From contig NZ_JAGTJJ010000048.1 in NCBI RefSeq assembly GCF_028435365.1, positions 25,802 to 89,801 of the forward strand: DNA of 64,000 nucleotides, in the 5' to 3' direction. Of the stretch, positions 1 to 9,907 are shown piece by piece (the first letter of the stretch is position 1; the number at the start of each line of letters is the position of its first letter). The translations under genes were made by a program, and so were the position numbers. The stretch is from Polyangium jinanense (GTDB lineage: Bacteria > Myxococcota > Polyangia > Polyangiales > Polyangiaceae). The notes below the pieces were generated by a model, which made no database searches, was not told the DNA's origin, and saw only the letters and a list, made by a program, of their open reading frames with translations.

Positions 1-1024
1 TCGCATCGTCCACATCATCGCCGTGGCGAATGGTCACCGAGACCTGATCGAGCATTCCCGCGAGCAGCGGATTCGACATCTGGTGGTCCACGAGCTCCAG
101 CGCTCCCTGATAATCGTACGTCCATCGATCGTTTGTCGGGACGAAATCCGGCGCATTCGTGTACGTCCCGTCCCCCTCGCCCATGACGGCGAGATACGGC
201 GGCGAGCCCGGCGTGTCATTGAAATCGCCCAGCACCAGCACCGCCCGTGACGGGTCCTCCTTCACGAGCGCATTCGCGATCGCGCGCGTGCGTTGCGCCT
301 CCGCGAGGCGCTTGTTCGGATTGTCGTCCTCCTTCGCCTTGAAATGCACGCCGAGGAGCACGAGCTTTCGCCCATTGTAGGTCAGGTGGTACTCGGGGCA
401 GTCGCGCGAGAATCGATACGTCGGCCCCACCGTCCCGTTCAGCGGGAATTGCTCGTCCTTGTGCGAGACCACGTCGTCGATCGGCAGTTTCGATACAATC
501 GCGATGTCGATGCCGCGCGGATCGTTCCCGTCCACGATCCCGATGCTCGTGTATTTCCCTCCGAGCTCACTCTGCACGAGGTCCGACAGCGACGCCTCGT
601 TCTCCACCTCCTGAAGCACCACCACGTCCGCGTCGATCGCCGAAAGCACCACGCCGATCGCCTTTCGATGGGCCACGTATTGCGCCGTCGTCCGCACCAC
701 CTCGTCCACCGCGGCGCTGTCGTTCTTGTCGTTCAGGTAATTGCGCACGTTCCAGTTGACGACGCGCAGCGGCATCGGATCTTTCGGCGCCCCTCCGCCG
801 CTCCCGCCCGCTCCGCCGCTCCCGCCGCTCCCGCCGCCCCCGCCGCCCCCGCCGGCGTCGCCGCCCGAGCCTTCCCGGACGCGGCCATCCTGTCCGCATC
901 CGCCGCTCGAAAGCACGAGAAGCGCTGCGGCGAGGGCGCCGCTCGCCGTGAGCCTTCCCGCGCGGGCGAGGCTTGTCCATCCACCGAAACGAGAGCCTTG
1001 GGACCGAGAAGAAGCATGCAACAT
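1..1024 (-). CDS. Endonuclease/exonuclease/phosphatase family lipoprotein (3' end cut by window)
   Basis: The gene runs off the left edge, so only the first ~341 codons are visible. The ATG at 1024 opens a lipoprotein signal: a basic, aromatic N-region, a hydrophobic stretch (ALAAALLVL) and the lipobox SSGGC. A Gly/Ser-rich linker of about 25 residues follows. The mature part then shows family hallmarks: RVVNWNVRNY at the start of the fold, ADVVVLQEVE with the metal-binding Glu, DIAIVSKLP, LLGVHFKAK, and LVLGDFNDTPGSP carrying the D-x-N pair. These define the metal-dependent EEP phosphohydrolase fold, which acts on nucleic acids or phosphoesters. The lipid anchor suggests action outside the cytoplasm, for example on extracellular DNA, but the substrate cannot be read from sequence. 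The family call is firm. Confidence 0.88.
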   Translation of the reverse strand, partial: MLHASSRSQGSRFGGWTSLARAGRLTASGALAAALLVLSSGGCGQDGRVREGSGGDAGGGGGGGGSGGSGGAGGSGGGAPKDPMPLRVVNWNVRNYLNDKNDSAAVDEVVRTTAQYVAHRKAIGVVLSAIDADVVVLQEVENEASLSDLVQSELGGKYTSIGIVDGNDPRGIDIAIVSKLPIDDVVSHKDEQFPLNGTVGPTYRFSRDCPEYHLTYNGRKLVLLGVHFKAKEDDNPNKRLAEAQRTRAIANALVKEDPSRAVLVLGDFNDTPGSPPYLAVMGEGDGTYTNAPDFVPTNDRWTYDYQGALELVDHQMSNPLLAGMLDQVSVTIRHGDDVDDA

Positions 1025-1218
1025 GCGCTCAGTGTCCCGTCGCCATTTCGGCGTGGCAAGTGCCGTCGTTCTCGGTTTCCACGACGTGGTCAGGTCCGCG
1101 ACCATCCCCCGCCACTTTGCGGAGGGATTGTCGGATCGTCCGGGTCCGGCTGGGCTCACGGATCATGAATGCAAAGGACGGCTCCCTATTCTTTACAGGA
1201 TCGTCCGGCCCATGCGGC

Positions 1219-1351
1219 GATCACCTACAACGATTGCGACGGCATCATCGACGACGACAACCCCGGCGGCGGCGTCGCCTGCACCACGCCCCTGCCGGGT
1301 ATCTGCGCCTCCGGCACGCTGCAATGCGCGCCGAACGCCCCGCCGACGTAG
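1219..1351 (+). pseudogene. Fragment of a MopE-type Cys/Asp-rich surface protein
   Basis: About 44 codons before the TAG at 1349-1351 read ITYNDCDGIIDDDNPGGG and then a Cys-containing LPGICASGTLQC segment. This is the unit found repeatedly in myxobacterial MopE-like and other secreted Asp/Cys-rich proteins. No signal peptide or start with a ribosome site precedes it, and the segment upstream is not protein-like. I read it as the surviving 3' end of a larger gene. A short functional peptide is possible but unlikely. Confidence 0.5.
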
Positions 1352-1369
1352 CCGAGGGGGATCACCCTC

Positions 1370-1420
1370 AAAAGGAAAAACCCCGGCGGATCCAGCCAGG
1401 ATCCCGAGGGTTTTTCCTTT
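1370..1420. terminator. Terminator hairpin downstream of ettA
   Basis: AAAGGAAAAACCC and GGGTTTTTCCTTT are perfect inverted copies, and GGATCC/GGATCC pairs inside the loop. The A-tract on one side and the T-tract on the other make it usable on both strands. It begins 17 bp beyond the ettA stop, where a terminator is expected. Confidence 0.75.
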
Positions 1421-1436
1421 GCCCTGAAAGGAACGG

Positions 1437-3116
<1,680 letters not shown>

Positions 3117-3229
3117 GTTTGTCTTACCGCTCTAGCGAGTTGATGAATGGGTGAAGTGAGGAGGGGGGCGGCGAAGGATACTGAAAGCCGACGATTCGTC
3201 ACGCCCGACGTGCGGGTTCTCCCGCATGT

Positions 3230-4843
3230 TCAGGCCTTTCCGAGGACCTTCCGGACGAGCGACAGGTCCTTCGTGCCAAGCTCGCCCGTCACGACGAGCA
3301 CCGACAGATAGAGCGCGCCGGTCACGAGGCCCTGGATGAGCACGGCCGGTTTGCCGAGCCAAGGCAGCTGCATCCCCATGGCCACCGTCACCGCCGCGGC
3401 CACGACGACCCGCACGAGCGAGAGCGGCGCGACGAACGCACCCGCCTCGCGCCGCAGCGCGATCGCCGCGACCACGGCCACGAGGCCGAGCGCGATCGAC
3501 GTCGAGATCGCCGTCCCGAAGAGCATCGGCGGTCCGAACACGAGCCGCGGCGTCACCACCACGCACCCGAGCGCCACGAGGCAAACCGCGAGCGCGTTGA
3601 AGGTCGCGCTCATCCGCTCGCGCCCGAGCCCCGTCAGCGCGGCCGAGGTGATCCCGAGGATCGCGAACGACCCCATCCCGAGCGCGAGCACCCGGAGCAC
3701 CGGCCCGCCGTGCTCCCAGATCGCGCTCGATTTGTAGGCGAAGCGCAGCACGTGCGGCGCGAGCGCCGCGATCGTCCCCGAGACCGCGCCCGTCACCAGG
3801 AGCGCGATGCGCACGCCGGCCCGCGTGTACTCGGCGACGAGCGGCTCGCTCTTCTCGGCACGCGCCTTCGCGAGCATCGGGAAGAGCACGAAGCTCACGG
3901 ACATGAGGAGCTGGTAGGGCAGGAACGAGAAGAGCTGCACGCCGCGGTAGATCCCGATGAGATCGTCGGCCGCGGTCGCGGCGAGCCCGAGCCGGCCGGC
4001 TTCACGCCCGACGAAGCGGCTGAGCAAGAGGAGGTCGGTCTGGAGCAAGAGGTTCAGCGCGAGCTGGCCGAGCGCGAGCGGGCCGAGAAAGCCGAGGTAC
4101 TCGCGTGTGCTTGGCCCCGCGGTGCCGCTCTTGCCCACGCCCGAACGCGTGATCGCGATCGGCACGATGAGCGCGGCCGCGGAGACGAACCCCAGCGTCG
4201 CGCCGAGCGTCCCGCTCCCACCGAGCCGGAGGAGCACGAAGGCCCCGACGCCCATCCCGAGCGTGCGGAGCAGCCCGTAGCCCACATCGAGCCCGGCCTG
4301 ATCGAGGAAACGCCTGCGCCCGTTCAGCGATCCGACGAGCGGCGCGTAGATGCCGTAGAGCAGCACCACGGCGGCGACGATGCGCAGCGGCGTCGCCACG
4401 TGCGGCGCGCCGACCTCGGCCGCGATCGTCCCCGCGGCGAGCGCGAAGCCGAGCGAAAGCACGATCGCGAGCGCCACGTGCACGCGCAACGTACGCGCGA
4501 AGGCCGCGTCCACATTCTCTTCCGTCGCCGTCGAGACCACGCGGGACACGCCCTGGATCGCGGTCGCGACCACGACGTTGTTCAGTACGCCGACGATCGC
4601 GAGCACGCGGGAGATCTGTCCGTAGCCGGCCTGCCCGAGCAGCCGTTCGAGGAGGAGCTGCTGGGCGAAGCCGAAGATGATGAACGAGACCTTCGCGAAG
4701 GCGATGGCGAGGCCGCCGCGGCCGGCCGTGCGTGCGGCGCTCGGCGTGGCGGGCGCGGGGGCGGCACCGCTTCCGGCAGGCGCGGAGGCGTTCGTCGCGG
4801 GAGCGGGCGCGGCGTCTTGCACGTCGGCTTCTTCGCAGAACAC
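3230..4843 (-). CDS. MOP/MATE-like flippase (oligosaccharide/lipid-linked glycan exporter family)
   Basis: This is an integral membrane protein of 537 residues with about 14 hydrophobic segments after an Ala/Pro-rich cytoplasmic tail of ~40 residues. The first helix (LAIAFAKVSFIIFGFAQQ) followed by a LLGQAGYGQISR-type loop is typical of the polysaccharide-biosynthesis/MurJ-like branch of the MOP exporter superfamily, which flips lipid-linked sugars across the inner membrane. The GTG at 4843 has no clear ribosome site. A second in-frame GTG at 4822 is preceded by GAAGAAG and may be the true start. There are no glycosyltransferases beside it, so the substrate is unknown. It is convergent to nothing and divergent from tRNA-Asn. 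Confidence 0.82.
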   Translation of the reverse strand: MFCEEADVQDAAPAPATNASAPAGSGAAPAPATPSAARTAGRGGLAIAFAKVSFIIFGFAQQLLLERLLGQAGYGQISRVLAIVGVLNNVVVATAIQGVSRVVSTATEENVDAAFARTLRVHVALAIVLSLGFALAAGTIAAEVGAPHVATPLRIVAAVVLLYGIYAPLVGSLNGRRRFLDQAGLDVGYGLLRTLGMGVGAFVLLRLGGSGTLGATLGFVSAAALIVPIAITRSGVGKSGTAGPSTREYLGFLGPLALGQLALNLLLQTDLLLLSRFVGREAGRLGLAATAADDLIGIYRGVQLFSFLPYQLLMSVSFVLFPMLAKARAEKSEPLVAEYTRAGVRIALLVTGAVSGTIAALAPHVLRFAYKSSAIWEHGGPVLRVLALGMGSFAILGITSAALTGLGRERMSATFNALAVCLVALGCVVVTPRLVFGPPMLFGTAISTSIALGLVAVVAAIALRREAGAFVAPLSLVRVVVAAAVTVAMGMQLPWLGKPAVLIQGLVTGALYLSVLVVTGELGTKDLSLVRKVLGKA

Positions 4844-4909
4844 ACGGGGGAGAGCAACCGCTCGTTGCCCGGCCGGGAGGCGTTCTTCGCGTGGGCTCGA
4901 AAAAAGTTC

Positions 4910-4937
4910 TTGACGGACGAAGCTCCGCGGGTATCCT
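4910..4937 (+). promoter_or_regulatory. Sigma-70-type promoter of tRNA-Asn
   Basis: TTGACG (4910-4915) and TATCCT (4932-4937) are separated by 16 bp. The predicted start falls about 18 bp before the mature tRNA. The promoter lies just after an A-tract that also precedes the divergent flippase gene. Confidence 0.6.
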
Positions 4938-4961
4938 CGCGGTCCGTTTCGACGACGCCAT

Positions 4962-5037
4962 TCCAGCTTAGCTCAGTCGGTAGAGCAGGCGGCTGTTAAC
5001 CGCCGGGTCGCTGGTTCGAGTCCAGCAGCTGGAGCCA
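4962..5037 (+). tRNA. tRNA-Asn (anticodon GTT)
   Basis: This is a complete 76-nt cloverleaf. The acceptor TCCAGCT pairs with AGCTGGA, followed by discriminator G and an encoded CCA. The D-stem is GCTC/GAGC, the anticodon stem GGCGG/CCGCC with loop CTGTTAA (GTT at 4995-4997), and the T-stem GCTGG/CCAGC with loop TTCGAGT. All stems are perfectly paired. Confidence 0.97.
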
Positions 5038-5057
5038 ATCCCCTTCGAAACTGAGGC

Positions 5058-5077
5058 CTCGGAGAGCAATCTCCGGG
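5058..5077 (+). terminator. GNRA-capped hairpin after tRNA-Asn
   Basis: CTCGGAGA and TCTCCGGG form a stem with one G-U pair and a GCAA tetraloop, 20 bp after the tRNA. TCTTTTGTCC follows about 10 bp later. It is a plausible terminator, weaker than a classical one because the T-run is not adjacent. Confidence 0.5.
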
Positions 5078-5152
5078 TCCGCCGTCTTTTGTCCTCCGTT
5101 CCCGCGACCTTCGAGGGAGCCGAGAACGAGGAACAGCTCGAGAGACACCGTC

Positions 5153-5890
5153 TCACACCGCCTTTGCCTCGGCCGTCCGGTCGGGGTTGGCCGGCGTCCG
5201 GACGGAGTATTCGGTGCCGGACTTGAACGGGATCAGCATCGACGTGAAGCCGTTGCGTGGGTCGCGCATGAAATCCACGTAGGGACGGTAGTCGCCTTTC
5301 ATGACCCCGACGTTGTCGGCGACGACCACGGCGCCGGTACGTAGCCATGGCCGGAGGAGCTTCACCACGTCGACCGACTTCTGCGGGAAGCCATCGATGA
5401 GCGCCATGTCGACGTCTCCAGGCAGCACGCGGAGTGTTTCGAGCGCGTCGCCGACGCGGATCTCGACGATGTCGGCGAGGCCGGCCTCCTCGATGTGCTT
5501 TTGCGCGCGCGCGGCCTTCTCTGGGACGAACTCGGTACCGATGACCTTGCCTCCACCGTTCGCACGTACGGCAGCGGCGAGCCAGATCGTCGAGATGCCG
5601 AATGACGTGCCGAACTCGACGACGAGCTTCGCCCGAAGCGCGCGCACGGTCTGATGACAGAAGGCACCTTGAGGCCGCTCGAGCGCGATGAACTTGTCCG
5701 CGAAATAGCGCGAGCGGAGAGCCGAGGCATCATCGAGGGCGACCTTACGCCCCAGAAGGAGGGCGGGCAGCTTTGAAAGATAGTGAAGTGCCAGACCGAA
5801 GAATTGCTCGTCCGCTTCTTCATGAAGGCGGCGCAACACGCGCGCCACACGTGAATCGGTGAGCACAGAAAAGGGATCAGGTTTCGTCAT
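5153..5890 (-). CDS. Class I SAM-dependent methyltransferase (O-methyltransferase-like)
   Basis: A 245-residue protein with a Rossmann-type methyltransferase core. VVEFGTSFGISTIWLA is motif I, binding S-adenosylmethionine. GTEFVPEKAARAQKHIE is the acidic post-I region, and VDMALIDGFPQKSVDVVKLL matches the DG motif of catechol-type O-methyltransferases. The ATG at 5890 is chosen because AAGAGG precedes it by 6 bp; an upstream in-frame start at 6004 would add a non-conserved leader running into the divergent promoter. It is divergent from an AraC-type regulator, which may control it. The substrate is unknown. Confidence 0.82.
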   Translation of the reverse strand: MTKPDPFSVLTDSRVARVLRRLHEEADEQFFGLALHYLSKLPALLLGRKVALDDASALRSRYFADKFIALERPQGAFCHQTVRALRAKLVVEFGTSFGISTIWLAAAVRANGGGKVIGTEFVPEKAARAQKHIEEAGLADIVEIRVGDALETLRVLPGDVDMALIDGFPQKSVDVVKLLRPWLRTGAVVVADNVGVMKGDYRPYVDFMRDPRNGFTSMLIPFKSGTEYSVRTPANPDRTAEAKAV

Positions 5891-5995
5891 CGTTCCTCTT
5901 GCAATCGAATGACAGCGCTCGTGGCTTACATGCCCGAAGGCGCGGTGGAAGGCGGGGGCATGGCGGAGAAGGTAGATCCCGGCGCTGTTGACTGC

Positions 5996-6005
5996 ATTGC
6001 GCAAT
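5996..6005. promoter_or_regulatory. ATTGCGCAAT palindrome between methyltransferase and araC genes
   Basis: A perfect 10-bp palindrome lies 28 bp before the regulator's start codon, right after a TTGACT that could serve as a -35 element. It is a candidate binding site. Only its symmetry and position support this. Confidence 0.3.
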
Positions 6006-6032
6006 CAAGACAAATTGTTTTTCAGAACGGCC

Positions 6033-6965
6033 ATGGCAGCGAAGCGGCGAAGTTCGAAGGCGACACAGATTGTGCATCCGACGGGCTGGACGTTTCGCGG
6101 AGACGTCCAGGTGGCGAACGAGCCCCGTGGCGCGGCGGCGTCGCTCGAGTTGCTCGCGAGCCGTTTCGTGCTCGAGGCGAGCGGGCGCTGGAAGACCGGG
6201 GTCGCGCGACCGGCGAACGCGATCGGGCTCAGCATGGCGAGCGGCGGGCTCGAGAGCGAGCCTCACGCGCACCGCGAATCGCAGCTCATGTACTTGGTGC
6301 GCGGAGAGCTGATCTGCGAAGCGTCGAGCGCCCTCTGGATCGTGCCGCCGCAATCGGCGCTGTGGATCCCCGGGTCCGTGACGCATCGGATCCGCGCGCG
6401 CGCGCCGCTCGAGGGCTACGCCGTCTTCGTCGAGCCCGGCGCGGCGCCGAACCTCCCACTGGATTGCTGCGCGGTGTCGGTGACGCCGCTCCTCCGCGAG
6501 CTCTTGCTTCGCCTGGCGACGCGTCCCGCGCTCTACGACCTCGAAGGACCGGACGCGCGTCTGGTGAGCGTGCTCCTCGACGAGCTCGCGACGGTCTCGA
6601 TCGAGAAGCATCGCCTGCCGATGCCGATCGATCCGCGGCTCCGTCGTTTGGTGGATGCGATGACCGCCGATCCGGCGAACGGCGCGACGACGAAGACGTG
6701 GGCGAAGCGAATCGGCGTCGGTGAGCGCACCTTGAACCGTCTCCTGGTCGAGGAGACGGGCTTGAGCTTCGGCCGCTGGCGCCAGCAGCTCCACATCATC
6801 CTCGCCATCCAGAAGCTTTCCCGCGGCGCGACCGTGCAAAGCGTGGCGCTGGACCTCGGCTACGAGAGCGCGAGCAGCTTCGTGACCATGTTTCGCAAAG
6901 CTCTCGGGACGTCGCCCGCGCGGTACATGGCGAGCCGCCTGTCCGCGCTTGCAGACGCTGGCTAG
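6033..6965 (+). CDS. AraC family transcriptional regulator with cupin sensor domain
   Basis: This 310-residue DNA-binding regulator has an N-terminal cupin-like ligand domain (roughly 20-160, with PHAHRESQLMYLVRGEL as the metal/ligand strand) and a C-terminal double helix-turn-helix (about 210-305). The second helix ends in LGYESASSFVTMFRKALGTSPARY, a textbook AraC signature. The ATG at 6033 is preferred over a TTG at 5988 because the protein alignment begins near it. It faces away from the methyltransferase gene, so joint control through the shared ~140-bp region is likely. Confidence 0.88.
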   Translation: MAAKRRSSKATQIVHPTGWTFRGDVQVANEPRGAAASLELLASRFVLEASGRWKTGVARPANAIGLSMASGGLESEPHAHRESQLMYLVRGELICEASSALWIVPPQSALWIPGSVTHRIRARAPLEGYAVFVEPGAAPNLPLDCCAVSVTPLLRELLLRLATRPALYDLEGPDARLVSVLLDELATVSIEKHRLPMPIDPRLRRLVDAMTADPANGATTKTWAKRIGVGERTLNRLLVEETGLSFGRWRQQLHIILAIQKLSRGATVQSVALDLGYESASSFVTMFRKALGTSPARYMASRLSALADAG

Positions 6966-7047
6966 AGCGCCGAACAGTTCGGCGCTCTGCGAGATCGCGG
7001 AGCGAGCTCGCCTCGGGGGGTGAATCGGCCGGGCTTTGCCCGGACGA

Positions 7048-7072
7048 GAGGGGGACGCGAGGCGTCCCCCTC
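7048..7072. terminator. Perfect 11-bp hairpin between convergent genes
   Basis: GAGGGGGACGC and GCGTCCCCCTC pair perfectly around a GAG loop, just after a second small hairpin (CCGGGC TTT GCCCGG, 7029-7043). The position between the araC and SDR 3' ends suggests termination, although no T-run follows. Confidence 0.45.
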
Positions 7073-7084
7073 GGGACGAAAGAA

Positions 7085-7128
7085 GCCTAGAACATCGAGC
7101 GGTTGTCAACCCGATCGATGTTCTAGGC
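7085..7128. terminator. Perfect 14-bp inverted repeat overlapping the SDR stop codon
   Basis: GCCTAGAACATCGA (7085-7098) and TCGATGTTCTAGGC (7115-7128) are exact inverted copies around a 16-bp loop. The right arm contains the SDR stop codon at 7123-7125. Reading from the SDR gene, CTTCTTTCG follows. It may be a terminator or a protein-binding dyad. Confidence 0.45.
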
Positions 7129-7863
7129 CGGAGCCAGCGCCACCGCGTCGGGACCGGCGGGGAAACGGAGCCTTCCGGTCGCGTCGTTCGCGGCACGCCA
7201 CACCCCCTCGGCCACATCGGACTCGCGGGTCACGGCAGCGAGTTGCCTGAAAGAAGCGAAGATGCGCGCTGCGAAAGGCGCGTACGCCTCGGGGATCAAC
7301 CCTTCCATGCGGGACCCCCCGTTGCTCGTGAAGCTCGTGTTCGGGCAATAGCCCGGCTCGACCAGCTTCACCCGCACATCGAATGCCTCGAGCTCGAACG
7401 CGAGCGACGCGGTGAACCCTTCGATGGCCATCTTGCTCGCCGTGTACACGGCCACCAGCGGCATGGGCGAAAGCGTCGCGCTCGAGGTCACGTTCACGAT
7501 CACGCCCGACTTGCGCGCGCGGAATTGTGGCAGCACGGCCTGCGTCATTGCCATCACGCCGAAGGTGTTGGTCTCGAACACCTCGCGCGCCGTGCTCATC
7601 GGTGTGACCTCGAAGGCGCCCAGGAGCCCGATGCCAGCATTGTTGACGAGCACGTCGATGGGCCCACTCGCCTCGAGCGCGGCCGCGATCTGCTCGGGCT
7701 TCGTCACATCGAGCGCGATCACGCGCAGCCGGTCCGATCGGGGTAGAACGTCCTCGCGGGGCGTTCGCATGGTGGCGATGACGTTCCAGCCCTGCGCGTG
7801 GAAATGGCGCGCGGTCTCGAGGCCATAGCCGGAAGAGCAACCCGTGATGAGTACCGTTTTCAT
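7123..7863 (-). CDS. Short-chain dehydrogenase/reductase (classical SDR)
   Basis: This 246-residue NAD(P)-dependent oxidoreductase shows TGCSSGYG at 7-14 (cofactor-binding TGxxxGxG), NNAG at 74-77, a serine near 127-128 and the catalytic YTASK (Tyr140, Lys144). The basic residues after the second strand (TMRTPRED) suggest NADP(H) preference. The ATG at 7863 follows CAAAGGAGCCGAC, a good ribosome site; longer in-frame extensions upstream are not protein-like. It is divergent from an AraC regulator, which is the usual arrangement for regulator and target. The substrate is unknown. Confidence 0.9.
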   Translation of the reverse strand: MKTVLITGCSSGYGLETARHFHAQGWNVIATMRTPREDVLPRSDRLRVIALDVTKPEQIAAALEASGPIDVLVNNAGIGLLGAFEVTPMSTAREVFETNTFGVMAMTQAVLPQFRARKSGVIVNVTSSATLSPMPLVAVYTASKMAIEGFTASLAFELEAFDVRVKLVEPGYCPNTSFTSNGGSRMEGLIPEAYAPFAARIFASFRQLAAVTRESDVAEGVWRAANDATGRLRFPAGPDAVALAPA

Positions 7864-7939
7864 GTCGGCTCCTTTGCCGCGATGCGCGCGGCGTCCATGG
7901 GGAGAATGTAATTGCGGCGAGCCGGACGATCTACCATGG

Positions 7940-7968
7940 AGAGTCCGAATGTCGTTTGCTAGAGTCCG
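7940..7968 (+). promoter_or_regulatory. AGAGTCCG direct repeat, 21-bp period, at the araC start
   Basis: AGAGTCCG occurs at 7940-7947 and 7961-7968, exactly two helical turns apart, directly before the ATG at 7972. AraC proteins bind direct half-sites on one DNA face, so this is a likely operator for the adjacent regulator and perhaps the divergent SDR gene. Confidence 0.5.
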
Positions 7969-7971
7969 GAC

Positions 7972-8868
7972 ATGAATGACCCTCTCTCGGAAATCATCGC
8001 GCTGCTTCAGCCGCAGGCTGTGTTTTCGAAGCGCATCAGCGGCGCTGGTCGCTGGGGTGTTCGCTACGCGGAGTTTGGCCAGCCGAGCTTCTGTGTCGTG
8101 CTCGAGGGTCGCTGCCGTCTCGCCGTGGACGGCCAGCCTGCCGTCACGCTCGAGGCAGGCGACTTCGTCCTCCTGCCGGCGACGCCGGGCTTCACCATGT
8201 CGGGCTTCGAACCGGTGACGCCGGAGCGCATCGACCCCAAGATGACGCCCGCGCCGACGGATGAAGTCCGCCACGGCACGCGTGGTGGACGGCCCGACGT
8301 GCGGCTGCTCGGCGGCTATTTCGTCTTCGACTCGCCGGACGCGGCTCTCCTGGTGTCGCTCTTGCCGGCGCTCTTGCACGTGCGTGGTGTCGAGCGGCTG
8401 TTGGTGCTGGTGCGGCTCGTCGGCGAGGAATCGAAAGAGCAGAGAGCGGGGCGCGACCTCGTGCTCACGCGGCTCGTGGAGATCCTGCTCATCGAAGCGT
8501 TGCGGTCGACGTCGGGCGACGACGCGCCTCCGGGGCTCTTGCGCGGGCTATCCGATGCGCGGCTCGCGCCGGCGATACGGCAAATGCACGGTCAGCTCGC
8601 GCGTTCGTGGACGGTGGCCGAGCTCGCGAAGACGGCGGCGCTCTCTCGCTCGTCGTTCTTTGAGCGTTTCATCCGCACCGTGGGCGTGTCGCCGATGGAA
8701 TACCTGCTCGCCTGGCGGATGGCCGTCGCGAGGGATCTGCTCCGCCGTCACGACATGGGAATCGCCGAGGTCGCCGAGCGCGTCGGCTACAGCTCGGCGA
8801 GCACCTTCAGCACGGCGTTCCGCCGCCACGTGGGCCAGCCGCCGAGTCGTTATGCGCGTGCCGGTTAG
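7972..8868 (+). CDS. AraC family transcriptional regulator (cupin type)
   Basis: A 298-residue regulator. The N-terminal ~180 residues form a cupin sensor of the type seen in regulators of redox genes (FCVVLEGRCRLAVDG, then LEAGDFVLLPATPGFTMSG). The C-terminal ~95 residues carry two helix-turn-helix units; WTVAELAKTAALSRSSFFERF and IAEVAERVGYSSASTFSTAF are the recognition segments, followed by GQPPSRYARAG. It diverges from the SDR gene with 108 bp between starts, and the AGAGTCCG repeats overlap its start, suggesting autoregulation and control of the SDR. Confidence 0.9.
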   Translation: MNDPLSEIIALLQPQAVFSKRISGAGRWGVRYAEFGQPSFCVVLEGRCRLAVDGQPAVTLEAGDFVLLPATPGFTMSGFEPVTPERIDPKMTPAPTDEVRHGTRGGRPDVRLLGGYFVFDSPDAALLVSLLPALLHVRGVERLLVLVRLVGEESKEQRAGRDLVLTRLVEILLIEALRSTSGDDAPPGLLRGLSDARLAPAIRQMHGQLARSWTVAELAKTAALSRSSFFERFIRTVGVSPMEYLLAWRMAVARDLLRRHDMGIAEVAERVGYSSASTFSTAFRRHVGQPPSRYARAG

Positions 8869-9070
8869 AACGTCCCATCCGCCCTTGCGGCGTCGCGGCG
8901 CGCTTGCGCCATGCCGAGCGGAGTGGCATCCTCCGCCCCGGATGACGATGCGTTTCGCAGTTTTCCTGCTCGGCTGAGCGTGGCCCAAGGCCCGCGCAAT
9001 TCGCTGTGCGCGCTTGCCCGCGTGTGGGCAGGCGTGCGCCACGTCTCAGTCCGTTTGCTGGAGAATCGTC

Positions 9071-9862
9071 ATGCCTCATCGCCAGTTCGCGCTCTCGGGA
9101 GCGCAGATCGATCAATTCGTCCACGAAGGCTACGTCCGTATCGACGACGCCTTCCCCCGCGACCTCGCCGACGCGTGTCGCGCCATCTTGTGGGCCGCAA
9201 CGGGCTGTTCGCCCGACGACCCGTCCACCTGGACCAAGCCCGTCATTCGCATCGGCGACCAAGCCCATCCGCCTTTTCGAGCGGCTGTGAACACCACGAA
9301 GCTCCTTGCCGCCTTCGATTCGCTGGTCGGGGTCGATCGCTGGTTGCCCCGCGCGAGCCTCGGCACGTTTCCCATTCGCTTCCCATCTCCCGACGAGCCG
9401 GGGGACTGCGGATGGCACATCGATGCCAGCTTCGGCTGGGAGAACGAGCCGGACTTTTTCGCGTGGCGCGCCAACGTCGCATCAAAAGGCCGTGCGCTCT
9501 TGATGCTTTTTCTCTTCTCGGACGTCGGTGACGACGACGCGCCGACGCGCCTTCGCATCGGCTCGCACGCCGAGATTGCACGTCGCCTCGCGCCGCACGG
9601 CGAAGGTGGTCTCACGCTGCGCGAGCTCGTGAGCACGGACTTTCGCGAATCGGCGCACCTGCCCGAGGCGCTCGCCACGGGCCCCGCGGGGACTGTCTAC
9701 CTCTGCCATCCGTTCCTGGTGCACGCGGGGCAGCCGCATCGCGGCCGCGTTCCACGTTTCCTCGCCCAGCCCCCCTTGCTGCCGCGTGTGCCCTTCGAGC
9801 CCACCCGTACCGATGGTAACGACTCGCCAGTCGAGAGAGCCATCCGCCTCGCGCTCGACTGA
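9071..9862 (+). CDS. Phytanoyl-CoA dioxygenase (PhyH) family protein
   Basis: This is a 263-residue Fe(II)/2-oxoglutarate-dependent oxygenase. The metal triad is readable as H116-x-D118 in GWHIDASFGW and the distal His218 in LVHAGQPHRG, with an arginine (224 or 226) placed to bind 2-oxoglutarate. Hydroxylation of a small molecule is the expected reaction. ATG 9071 is chosen for the GGAGAATCGTC upstream and because homology starts at ALSGAQIDQFVHEGYVRI; an earlier in-frame ATG at 9014 adds an unlikely leader. No partner gene is beside it, so the substrate is unknown. The ~200 bp upstream hold only small weak hairpins. Confidence 0.85.
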   Translation: MPHRQFALSGAQIDQFVHEGYVRIDDAFPRDLADACRAILWAATGCSPDDPSTWTKPVIRIGDQAHPPFRAAVNTTKLLAAFDSLVGVDRWLPRASLGTFPIRFPSPDEPGDCGWHIDASFGWENEPDFFAWRANVASKGRALLMLFLFSDVGDDDAPTRLRIGSHAEIARRLAPHGEGGLTLRELVSTDFRESAHLPEALATGPAGTVYLCHPFLVHAGQPHRGRVPRFLAQPPLLPRVPFEPTRTDGNDSPVERAIRLALD

Positions 9863-9907
9863 ATTCGCCCGCCCATAGCAGGGCTGCGCGGCCGAGACCG
9901 GCACGTT

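Noticed and set aside
780..880. Poly-proline or poly-glycine ORFs around the Gly/Ser linker of the first gene
   Set aside because: They are alternate frames of the lipoprotein linker.
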